Assembly (NCBI RefSeq): GCF_009727055.1
Contig: NC_052352.1
Span: 19,577,868-19,641,867, forward strand
Length of the DNA: 64,000 bases
Source of the DNA: Benincasa hispida
Taxonomy: Eukaryota; Streptophyta; Magnoliopsida; Cucurbitales; Cucurbitaceae
Reading direction: 5' to 3'
In this document: positions 11,082 to 20,450 of the stretch, piece by piece
How positions within the stretch are numbered: position 1 is the first letter of the stretch
How the letters are laid out: each line of letters opens with the position of its first letter
Position numbers and translations under genes: made by a program
The notes under the pieces: model-generated
The model's database searches: none
Seen by the model: only the letters and a program-made list of their open reading frames with translations
Told to the model about the DNA's origin: nothing

Positions 11082-12559
11082 TCAGCTAAAAACGGCTTCC
11101 TCTTGAATAGAGAGTAGGATTTGATTCACAGCTGCAGCAATTTCATCCACCGTATTCAACTGACATCCTTCTTCAACCTAAACACAAACAAAAACAGAAA
11201 ATTAAAAACAACCCATCTTTCAAAATCCAAAAAAGTTTCAATCTTTACTTAAAAATTACCTTAATGCTTAGAGAATAAAGAACCATTTGATCTGAAGTGG
11301 TAACGTTGAGATGAAGAATAGTAAGTCTCAAGCTTTGAAATCCAGCCACCATTTTAAGGAGCTGTCTTGGGCGTTTTTGGGACAGTATTTTAAGGTTGGC
11401 ATGGCTGTCGACCATAGTGACTTCAATGTCCCCGGCGGGCCATTGGGTGTGAGCGATGGACGAGTCATGGGGCGAGTTGTTGTTTTTGGACTGAGTTGTG
11501 GCACGAGTTGAGTATTGAGGGAAGGAAAAGAAGTCGGCAAAAGGGGAGGTACCAGTTTGTTCTTTATGGACTTTAATGAATTGCAGTTGTTGTTCTAATT
11601 CCTTGACAAAGTTAATGGCACCACCAATAATGGAAGCTTGGTCTCCCTGTTATAATAGGTTAATAATTAGACTTCAAATTTATGAGCATTGCATGTGGCT
11701 ATAATACAACAACACAAACCCAATTATTATATAACATGCAACCAATTGTTATGTCGTGAAATTGAAGTAATTGAACAGTTTCCTCCAATCTAAAAAGTTG
11801 AAAAAAAAAAAAATAATACTCTGTTTTTTTTTTTTAGAGATCAGAGACTTTTGGGCGGTACCTTTTGTCATTATCATTATATCTCTCTCTCCTTTTTTTT
11901 TTTTTTTTTTCCTTTTGTTTTTTTTATGAGAAAAGAAGGAAACTGACCCTTTGAACGTAAGAAGATGGCATTAATGATCGGAGAACGGNAAGATGGCATT
12001 AATGATCGGAGAACGGAAAGATACTCATTCATTTGCTTCCGGCGATCTCTCTCTCCTTTTTTTTTTTTTTTTTTTCCTTTTGTTTTTTTTATGAGAAAAG
12101 AAGGAAACTGACCCTTTGAACGTAAGAAGATGGCATTAATGATCGGAGAACGGAAAGATACTCATTCATTTGCTTCCGGCGATTACGTTCCACGGCGATA
12201 TGAGTCATCCTCTGGTTTTCAATTTCTTCTTTGTTTTTCGTGCTACGGGTCCGCCGCCGTTTTCTTCTTCCGGTGGTTGGCAGTGGTGGTGGTGGTTCTA
12301 CTTCCACTGGCGGGTAGAGAGCTCCTCCGGAGAGTGGTTGATTGATTGAACATTCCTCCGGTGAAGCCTCCCAACTAGTAGCCAATTTTTGGTCCTCTGT
12401 TTGGTTTTGAATGACTCCTAGGAAGGCTTTTTGTTCTTCTAATTGGAAGCCATAATCGTAACTACCCCAAGGACCTCCTCCTCCGTAAGAACAGAAATCC
12501 CTGCAAACATAACTAAATGTATCTTGTGGGTAAACCACAGTTTCCAATGCCATCATCAA
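11082..12559 (-). CDS. bHLH transcription factor, bHLH94/bHLH96-like (subfamily Ia)
   Basis: Three exons on the minus strand: 12559-12113 (149 codons), 11646-11260 (129) and 11177-11082 (31 plus TGA), 309 residues in all. All junctions are GT-AG and phase 0. The start ([17 protein letters not shown]) matches the family N terminus. A basic patch [16 protein letters not shown] precedes the bHLH at about 116-171. The basic region carries His120, Glu124 and Arg128, the H-E-R set of E-box/G-box binders. Helix 1 and loop lie in exon 1, helix 2 ([18 protein letters not shown]) opens exon 2. Residues 222-300 form an ACT-like C-terminal domain ([36 protein letters not shown]). It should act in the nucleus as a dimer. 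Arabidopsis relatives include bHLH94/96 and the stomatal SPCH/MUTE/FAMA group. The exact target genes cannot be inferred. Intron 1 (11647-12112) holds an assembly-type duplication; coding is unaffected. Confidence 0.95.
11881..12181. repeat. Duplicated exon1/intron1 border around an N (likely assembly artefact)
   Basis: 11881-11988 (108 bases) recurs at 12045-12153, differing only by one T in the poly-T run. The 55 bases 11990-12044 recur exactly at 12127-12181. The single N at 11989 is the joint. Each copy includes the end of exon 1 and a splice donor (11946-11947 and 12111-12112). Near-perfect identity, a poly-T tract and an N at the seam point to two overlapping contigs that were not merged. 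Collapsed, intron 1 would be 301 bases instead of 466. Confidence 0.88.
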
Positions 12560-12703
12560 CGATCACTCTGTTTTTCAACTTCTCGATCATAAAAAGAGAG
12601 ACGGATTTGAGAGAGAAAAGAAGAGAAATTTGGGGGGTTGTTTTTGTTTGTTTGGTTGAGAGAGACCCAAATTTGAAAGGAAGAAGGAGACGAAGAGGGG
12701 AAA

Positions 12704-12713
12704 TATTTATATA
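12704..12713 (-). promoter_or_regulatory. TATA box of the bHLH gene
   Basis: The minus strand reads TATATAAATA, 145 bases upstream of the ATG. A start site about 30 bases downstream would give a 5' leader of roughly 115 bases (about 12560-12675), which is CT-rich as in many plant leaders. Confidence 0.65.
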
Positions 12714-12883
12714 AAAGCAAAATTGAAGACAAACCCAAAAGACCTCCCAACAACCAAGCTTAGCTTTTCCTTTTTTCTTTTTTCTTTTTTTTCCCAGCTC
12801 ATGGAGAAAAAAGAAAAGGGTAAGGGCTTTTTAAAGAAAAAAAAGAATTGATTAAAAGAAAAGCATTACAAGAGAACAAACTG

Positions 12884-12889
12884 CACGTG
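12884..12889. promoter_or_regulatory. G-box (CACGTG) upstream of the bHLH gene
   Basis: A palindromic CACGTG lies about 325 bases upstream of the ATG and 170 upstream of the TATA box. Such sites bind bHLH and bZIP proteins, so self- or cross-regulation by bHLH factors is possible (inference). Confidence 0.5.
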
Positions 12890-12932
12890 AGATTGCAATG
12901 TGTGTATCAGTACTCACACAGCAGCAAGACAG

Positions 12933-12968
12933 TGAAAGAGAAAGAGAAAGAGTAAGAGAGAGAGGAAT
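12933..12968. repeat. GA-rich tract in the bHLH promoter
   Basis: The tract gtgaaagagaaagagaaaga followed by gtaagagagagagg. GA/CT tracts of this kind are frequent in plant promoters and can bind GAGA-type (BPC) factors. Confidence 0.5.
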
Positions 12969-12969
12969 C

Positions 12970-13424
12970 TGGTGTTGCTACAAATAGAAAACTGTGTTGG
13001 GGTCCGGGTTGGGTTTACTTGGTTATTTTAAAAGGGAGGAACCTCTTAAAAGGCAAACTTTACGGTTTAGATTACATAACTTAGGTCCACATTTAATTAA
13101 AACCAATTTATAAGTCAAAACCAATATGGTTCAATTGGCTATCATCTTCCTGACTCACTCTTTAAAATCCAATTTTTAAGATTCAATCTTAAAAAATACA
13201 AATACACCTCACAATATTTATAAGATATATAAATTACGTCTTTTACTACTTATTGGATTTGAAATAATAACTTTTTTTGTTTAATAAAATCGAGATACGC
13301 TTATATTATTTTCTCTTATACATTCAACCTTTCTAATCACTCACATAAAATTCATATACTTTTGTGTCCATTTACCATCTTACTATTTTACTTTTTTTGT
13401 TCTATATTAAAATTTAAATATTAT
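12970..13424. other. Upstream intergenic DNA of the bHLH gene
   Basis: AT-rich, no open frame of interest. Distal promoter function is possible but no clear element is visible beyond the G-box and GA tract listed separately. Confidence 0.45.
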
Positions 13425-13665
13425 TTTTTTAAAGTATGTTTAGTTTAAAGTGTTTAATTTTGAAAATAAGCCATTTTATAAAAAAGAATCATGATGAGAA
13501 GGTTGAATGTTTATCAATCCTAGCTCTTGTAGCTTATTCTTAATGTTTGGCAACTCTTCAAAATAGTTTTTAAAATATTTTCAAAGTGTATCTTAAACAA
13601 TTTTTATCAAAAGTATTTTAAAAACATTTTTTTTTTCTTTAGTCGATCCAAACAAAGTCTTAGTA
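13425..13665. repeat. MITE-like element, family A (copy 1)
   Basis: Shares an ordered set of phrases with 41215-41435: 'aataagNcatttta', 'gaatgtttgg'-like, 'ttttatcaaaa', and a closing 'agtcNatccaaa'. The copies are diverged and about 220-240 bp. Terminal inverted repeats are weak, so the class is uncertain. Confidence 0.45.
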
Positions 13666-14616
13666 TAGGATGATTTTCCTTTGTATTTTTAAGGAAAAAT
13701 ATAATTCTATGTCCTTAAATTTGGGAAGTTTTATTACTTTATACTCTCAACTATAATTATATCAAGTTTAAAATTTAAATGTCCTTAATTGTAACAATTT
13801 ACACTCTCCTTCAAATCTCATTTAAAAATCATTGTTTGAGATTTACAATTGTATTAATTAGACTCATAAATTATCATAAGTGAATCTATTAGACTTTTTA
13901 TTATGATTATATTTGAAAATCGTTTATTGATTAATTTTTAAAAGTATATACACTTCAAATGTCGGATTAACCAAATTGACGATTTAAAAAAAAAAAATAC
14001 AAATGAGGAGTCTAAATTGATTTACTTGTGAAAGTTAAAGCTTTTGATTTATAAAATTATAAGTGAAACACGATGTTTATTCAAGTGGAAATGTAAGACC
14101 TAATTTGATACTACTACAAGAGATATGACTTTTAGTGACGAAAGTTAGCGATGGTTTTTAAATCATCTCAAGTTTAGCGACGAAATTTAATTTTCATCTC
14201 TAATGTTGCAACGAAACTGCCATAAGTCGCATATTGGCAACTAGTTAAGTTTTTGTGACATTCGCTTGTGACGAAAAATTTATTTCGTCCCAATTATTTG
14301 CAACAAAATGTTGATTCGTCACATTTTTCAAAGACAAAACTACCAAACATGGCAAATAGTGACAAAAAGAGACGAAAAGACACAAACATCCCAAGCTCAA
14401 TTAAATAGGCGCGATAATGGCGCGCATTTTAAAGCTTAGGGACGAGTTGGGCTTTGTCATAGGCCTTTTCTTCACCCCCACTTTTACTAATCCAGGGTTT
14501 TGTCATTTCACAATTTTTTCAAGTTGCTAGGACGGAGAGAAAGCGTTGTTCAAGCCTTGGAGGGAGAGTTTTATTCGTGAGCATTAGTCATTTGTAGAAG
14601 GGAGAGCACTGGTGTT

Positions 14617-14850
14617 CACTACAAGACATCTGACTTCTCCCGACGTCACATTTCATCAGAAAAGTGTAGAAAATTCATCGGGAGGGCCTCTCCAATGAAT
14701 AAACGGTCCTCGAAAGTTTGGTTGGGAGAAACCCATCGGGAGAGGATCTCCCAACGCACTTTAAAACGGCGTCGGGAGTGGGAACTCCCGACACCATACA
14801 TGTGCGTCGGGAGTTCCCCCATAACCCACGACGTCGTTTTAAAGTGCGTT
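14617..14850. repeat. Right terminal/subterminal repeats of the CACTA element
   Basis: Terminal repeat followed by at least six TCGGGAG or CTCCCGA motifs. Also a hairpin: aacgcactttaaaacg (14753-14768) faces cgttttaaagtgcgtt (about 14835-14850), enclosing gtcgggagtgggaactcccg. In En/Spm-type elements such motifs bind the element-encoded DNA-binding protein. Confidence 0.8.
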
Positions 14851-15225
14851 GTGAGATCCTATATGCATGGGGAGTATTAAAATTTAATATATCGTTTGTT
14901 ATGTTTAAAAAATTTGATCTAAAAACCTGTAAAACATATTAAACCAAATAAAGATTCATATAACTAAAAAACGAAAATGAAATCCATATTATAACAAATA
15001 AATAAGAAAATTACAATATCCAAACGAAGTCGATACTAGAATTTCATAAATATTCATATCACAAATACATAAAAGAAATAAAATCAAAACAATATCTAAA
15101 ACACATTTCGAACACAGCATCTTCAATAATTGTCCCATCTCATCTCCGAATAGTATTCTACAATAAAACAAAAACCTTGAAATGTTATATCGATAAACAT
15201 CCACAACACGTTCAAACTTCAATAC

Positions 15226-15850
15226 GAGTGGTAATGAAACTCTACCCACCCCACACGACAAACATGTAACCTCCCGAACATCAAAAACACAAAAAAGCCT
15301 CAAGAATGAACTTCGTAAACATTCATAAATACACAAGATAGCCAAGTTCAAGGACAAGACGGGTGTAATGAAACTCTACTCACCCCCCACGACAAACATA
15401 GAACCTCCCGAACACACAAAACGAGTAAACAATGACCAACACACATAAAACTCAAATTCGTCCCCAAAATGGTTTATCTCAACCCCCTCCCCCCACCACA
15501 ATACATTAAACTTCATAAACATTCATAAATACACAAAATAGCCAAGTTCAAGGACAAGACGAGTGTAATGAAACTCTACCCACCCCCCACGACAAACATG
15601 GAACCTCCCGAACATCAAAAACACACAAAACGAGTAAACAATGACCAACACATATAAAACTCAAATTCGTCCCCAAAATGGTTTATCTCAATCCTCCCCC
15701 TTCCCCCACTACAACATATTAAACTTCGTAAACATTCATAAATACACAAAATAGCCAAGTTCAAGGACAAGACGGGTGTAATGAAACTCTACCCACCCCG
15801 CACCACAAACATGGAACCTCCTAAACATTAAAAACACACAAAACGAGTAA
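15226..15850. repeat. Tandem repeat inside the CACTA element, 4 units of 135-213 bp
   Basis: The unit contains gtgtaatgaaactctaccca, then cgacaaacatggaacctcccg, and 'acgagtaaacaatgacca'. Unit starts are near 15226, 15361, 15561 and 15774; the first unit is shorter. The array sits where the C-terminal half of tnp2 should be, so it marks a rearranged deletion. Confidence 0.8.
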
Positions 15851-15857
15851 ACAATGA

Positions 15858-17361
15858 CTAACACACATAAAACTCAAATTTGTCCCCAAAATGGTTTATT
15901 TTTCCATAAATGATATTTTTTTCTCTTATCCCGAAAGACAAGTTATCTTCTTTGCATATTGGACATGCTTGATAACCTTTTGTACTCCATCCAGATAAGT
16001 CACCGTACGCAAGGAAGTCATTAATCATCCATAATAAGGTAGCATATAGTTGAAAAAACTCACCAACAACAGAATCATAAGTTCGCACACCAATTGTCCA
16101 CAACACTTTCAACTCTTCAATCAACGGTTGCAAGTAAACATCAATTTTCTTTCCAGAAGATTTTAGACCAAGTATGAGCAAAGACATGAAGAAGTTTGTT
16201 TCCTTCATGCATTTCCAAGGGGGCAAATTATAAGGAATTATCACCATAGGCCACATACTATAAGAAGTGCTCATATTTCCAAACGGATTGAAGCCATCTG
16301 AAGCTAATCCCAAACGAACATTTCGAGGATCTTAAGCAAAATGAGGGAATTCACAATCATTTCCACCCATCTGAATCAGCTGGATGTCGCAATACATCCT
16401 CCATTTCAACTCGCTTATCTTTATGCTATCTCATGTCAAAAGCACCTTCTTTTGATGCAAACAATTGTTTTAATCTCGGTATCAATGGAAAATGGTACAA
16501 TATCTTATATGGTATTTTTTTACCCTTGCCATCATTAACTTTGTACCGAGACTCACCACAAACAGGGTATTGTTGCAAATCTGCAAACTCTTTCTAATAC
16601 AATAAACAATCATATTTGCACGCATGAATAGACTCATAACCTAGGCCTAAATCACACAATTTTCGCTTAGCTTCATAAAAGGAATTAGGTATAGAGGTGC
16701 CAGATGGAAACGTTGCTTTTAACAATTCCAACGACATGTCAAACAATTTGTTACTCCAGCCGTTCAGAACTTTGATATGCATCAACTTCACTAAAAATTT
16801 CAAGGACAAAAATTGCGAACACCCAGGGTATAATTCATTACGTGCTTCGGTCATTAAATCCTTGAATAAGTTCGTGGTATCTCTTTCTTGACCATTAAAG
16901 GATATTTCATTCTCACTCATTCCTTCATTTGCATTTTCATTTTCCATTGGAACTTGTAAATTGTTTATAAGATTCAACATCTCATTTTCTTCGACAGCAT
17001 TACTCTCTATACTATCTACTTCAACATCGTGTATTGAATGACTTGTATGACTTCTAGATAAGTTTACTGGCTCTCCATGATATACTCATTCACAATATGA
17101 GGGAGATATTCTATATGTTAATAGATGTCGTTCCAAAATATCTATCCTTTCCCAAATTGAATTCATACAATTCTTGCATGGATATCTTATTCGTCCGGAA
17201 TCATTAACATGAAATCTTGCCATATCTAAGAACTGTGATACTCCTTCTCTATACTCCACTGATAACTTATTCCTTAATTTAATCCATTTTTTATTCACCC
17301 TTAAAAATAGATATTTTCTGATCAAATAAATATTTTCTGACCAACCTGTAATCCAAAACAA
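15858..17361 (-). pseudogene. tnp2 transposase of the CACTA element, broken and truncated
   Basis: The first block (17361-17086) carries a transposase-associated domain: VNKKWIKLRNKLSVEYREGV and GRIRYPCKNCMN with its Cys residues. A TGA at 17086-17088 replaces an expected Trp. The next block (17085-16594) ends at a TAG where Trp is expected. After that the frame continues to about 16350 with another TAG (~16426), a small deletion shifting frame near 16360 and a TAA near 16333. The last block (16313-15858) has the conserved TNP2 phrases GLASDGFNPFGNMST, PPWKCMKE, GVRTYDSVVGEFF and DLSGWSTKGYQACPIC. The catalytic C-terminal part is absent. TNP2 proteins bind and cut element ends in the nucleus. 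This copy is non-functional. Confidence 0.88.
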
Positions 17362-17434
17362 TAACCTGGATTAGACGAAAAAGTACAAAGTATTATTAAG
17401 CATTGAGTTCCATAATTTTCATTTTTTTAAGGCA

Positions 17435-17715
17435 AAATAAATACATAGGTCCCTAGACCGTTTAAGTTGTCTTAACAACTTTCACATGTTTTATTTAGTA
17501 CGTCTCCAAGCTTTCAATTTTGTGTCTAATATAGGCCTTTCATCTATTCAACATCTTCTGAAATTTACAAGCCTATTGGACACAAAATTTAAAGTTCAAT
17601 TTTCTATTAGACACAAAATTTAGTTTTATGTCTAGTAGATTCTTTAAACTTTTTTAAAATATTAAATGTGTTAGGGACCTATTAAGTATCAAATTGGAGG
17701 TTTAAAGATTTATTT
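17435..17715. repeat. MITE-like insertion inside the CACTA element (family B)
   Basis: Inverted arms: aataaatacataggtccct (left) against the reverse complement of agggacctattaagtatca (right), with internal 'ttgtgtctaat' / 'attagacacaaaat' pairs. Similar wording (gtgtctagta, ttagacacaaaag) lies at 36700-36960. It separates the transposase from its presumed leader. Confidence 0.45.
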
Positions 17716-18253
17716 TATATTTTTTAGATTTATAGATTTATTAAACACAAACATATATAAGCATAAAAAAGTTCATATACTAAAAATAGCACATAGCATC
17801 TATGTACTAATTTTCTTTCTCATTTCAAGGAAAGTTTGAAATGTTAAATCATGCATACTTAGGCTCTAAATAACCAACATCATATCATTAGAATTTTATA
17901 ATGGTTATCTCTAACGAATTATGACATGTTCGTTATAAAATTACTCTCAATAATTTCATTGAATTGTAAAACAAATATATTCTGCAAAATTGACGAGATA
18001 TTAATGGACATGATTTGTATAAAAAAAAAATTCAGAGAAGGTTTTAATGGGTATGATATTAATGGGTATGATTTTAATGGACATGATTTGTACAACAATT
18101 TCAGAGAATTAACAAAAGCGAATACAATATTGAAACACATTTTAATGGGCATGATTTGTACAAAAAAAATGTGAAATAATTATTTAAATAAATATACAAG
18201 ATAAAATAAAATGAGAAAATTACCCGCGAGAAAATGATGGCGGCGGCGAGTAG

Positions 18254-18640
18254 TTGATTGTAGCTGCTGACCGAAAGGAGGAGCAGCAGCGGCAGCGGAG
18301 GAAAAATGGGAGAGAGAGGGAGAGGAGTTGGTGGAAAAATACTCTTTATATTGTAAAGGGAGAAATGGGAGAAAAATGGGATGGAAAAAATGTGAGAAAA
18401 ATGGGATGGGAAAAATGGGAGAAAATGGGCGGCAAGGTGTAAAAAGATGGGAAAATGGGGAGAGGGAGGGAGAATGGTGGAGAAAAATGATGAAAATAGG
18501 GGAAGGAGGGAAAATTTTGAAAGAGAGAGGAGGAAAAATGGGAGGCGGTGCCGGTTAGGGGGGGAGATGGGGTTAAGGTTTTAGGAAAACGGGGAAAAAA
18601 ATGGGGGAGTGGGGAAGAAGAAGGGTTCTGGTTAACCAGA
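18254..18640. other. Strand-asymmetric purine tract near the CACTA 5' end
   Basis: Almost 400 bases of A/G on the plus strand (repeated 'gggagaaaaatgggatgg' phrases), so the minus-strand transcript would have a pyrimidine-rich leader. Probably the 5' untranslated region or first intron of the transposase unit (inference). Open frames here are low-complexity artefacts. Confidence 0.6.
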
Positions 18641-18882
18641 CCCCTCTCTCGACACCGCTCGACGAGCATCGGTAGAGCTGTGGGGAGTTCCTAGGAACTC
18701 TCGACAGCTAACAAACAGTGTCGGGAGTTCCCCGAGGAACTCTCGATACATGTTTTAATCGTCGAGAGTTCCCCAAAAACTCCCGACGAAGGAAACTCCC
18801 GACAAGAATTTACGTCATCGGGAAAGACCATCTCTCCCGACACTCTATTTAGGCATCGGGAGAACTCCTTTTTCTTGTAGTG
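18640..18882. repeat. Left (5') terminal/subterminal repeats of the CACTA element
   Basis: Alternating gtcgggagttcc and ggaactctcgac motifs run up to the terminal repeat ending TTTTTCTTGTAGTG at 18882. As tnp2 reads on the minus strand, this end holds the element's promoter side. Confidence 0.8.
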
Positions 18883-20450
18883 ATTCATAGAAGAGGAGGA
18901 GGATAAGTGTCGGTCGTCGATGGTCTGAAGGTTCATTTGAAGAGAAGGGAGAAGCGGGGAGAGAGGCATTGGTTTCCTAGGAGAAGCGGAGGAGGGAAAT
19001 AGCCATAGCCATCAAAGAAAAATCATCTTACCTGTAATTGTAATCTCACCTTCTCTTTCTCCAAACACTATTGGAATCAAACGCGTCAGTTCAAAAATGG
19101 AAGGTGGAATTTTCTTTTTTTTTTTTTTTTTTTTTGAGTTCTCTGAGAATCTTACCTTTTTTCTTTCAGTTTCAATTGATTAACCAACTTTTTTTTTTCC
19201 ATTTTTTATGATCACTATTCAAATATTACTATAGATCTCGAGAAAATTTCTTTATTAGAATCGTCTCTGAGTTTACTTCATATTGCTTTCGTTTCAGCAT
19301 TTGGAATTCACAAGTGAATCTGCAGATTTTGCTCTTGCATTTCAACCTATTTTCAATTATATTTTATACTTAATTTTTGTCCTTTGGATTTCATGTCTAA
19401 CTATGCGAGTCGCATAAGATGCCCACTATGTGTTTGTAAATTGTTCCACTAAAAATTCGATTGAGATTCTTTCATATTTACCTGTGAAATTGCTTCTACG
19501 ATTCATATGTGTATGCAAAGAATGAAACTATTTAGTTACATTTGGAATATCCTATGGATTGCTCTTATAATTTGTAGTTTTTATTGATTTTATTCCAAAT
19601 GAAGGAGTACATCAAATATGTATACATCACATTTGGAATAAATAAATGATTCAATTATAGAAATCAATTTATTTTTTGTTTGGAATAAATAAATTGTGAT
19701 TTGGATGCCATTTATGATGATTGAGGGTAGATTATTGCTTAAAATTTGATTTTGAGAATATTTGTGTTATTAAAGTGCAAATAATTGTATGTTCAAATTT
19801 TGATTTGAAGTATGTTTATGTGAACAAAGTTTTATTTGGAGTTTATGTGAACAAAGTTTTATTTGGAGCTTATTGCGTGATTAGAAGTTTGTTATTCAAT
19901 TTTTGAAGTTAAATAGTAGATGTTGATCTTATTTTCATAGTTGAATCGGAGCTTATTCACATACTGTTTGTTTCTTTCGTTTAAAGATTTCGTTCGTAAC
20001 TTGGTTTTCTTCTTGGTTAAGCTCTTTGAAGATATGTAAATTTTTACATTTTATTTTTTAGCATCCTTGCATTTAATTTTTAGTTGAAACTTTGTTATTG
20101 AGCATGTTGATAATTGTGACTCTATAAGTAGAGTTGCAAGTTTTTGTGATTATTTTGTTCATTATGTCGTCTTTGATTCAATTTAAGAATTATGACTCTA
20201 TAAGTAGAATTGCAAGTTATCGTGGGTCAAGAAGAGTATTTAAATAATTTGTTGGTGGGAGTCTGTATGGCAAGTTTTTGTAGCTATGAATAAGAGTTAC
20301 AAGAAATGTTTAAATTTTTTGTAAAGAGTGGGATAGAAGTAGAATTGTAAATAGCGTTTTTGTATTTACTTTTGATTATGTGTGGTCAAATTGATATTGT
20401 AGTGAGGTTTGTGATGATTGGGTTTGAGACTTGGGGGGTTGTGACATATT
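18883..20450. other. Interior of the outer CACTA-like element
   Basis: 18886-19110 continues the sequence interrupted at 14616. It is moderately GC-rich with a donor-like AAG/GTGGAA near 19101. 19110-20450 is T-rich, with a short direct repeat (tttatgtgaacaaagtttta twice, about 19815-19860). No protein motif recognised. Confidence 0.45.

Larger units (their letters stand above)
14617..18882 (-). mobile_element. CACTA (En/Spm) transposon with defective tnp2
   Basis: Terminal inverted repeats CACTACAAGACATCTGACTT at 14617 and, on the reverse strand from 18882, CACTACAAGAAAAAGGAGTT. The first nine bases are identical. Subterminal TCGGGAG/CTCCCGA repeats cluster at 14640-14830 and 18640-18860. 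The flanking triplets are gtt (14614-14616) and att (18883-18885), a near match to the 3-bp duplication made by this class. The tnp2 transposase lies on the minus strand (15858-17361) and lacks its C-terminal part. No tnpA-like gene is visible. The host sequence on both sides reads as one continuous segment, so the insertion is clean. Confidence 0.9.

Noticed and set aside
11311..11540. Open frames on both strands over bHLH exon 2
   Set aside because: Shadows of the real exon, which reads in another frame on the minus strand with proper splice sites.
12130..12753. Other frames across bHLH exon 1 and its leader
   Set aside because: Overlap the true exon or its CT-rich leader; no motifs.
18254..18669. 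Long frames in the purine-rich tract
   Set aside because: Low-complexity Gly/Lys/Glu or Pro/Phe/Ser strings from a skewed tract; no domain.
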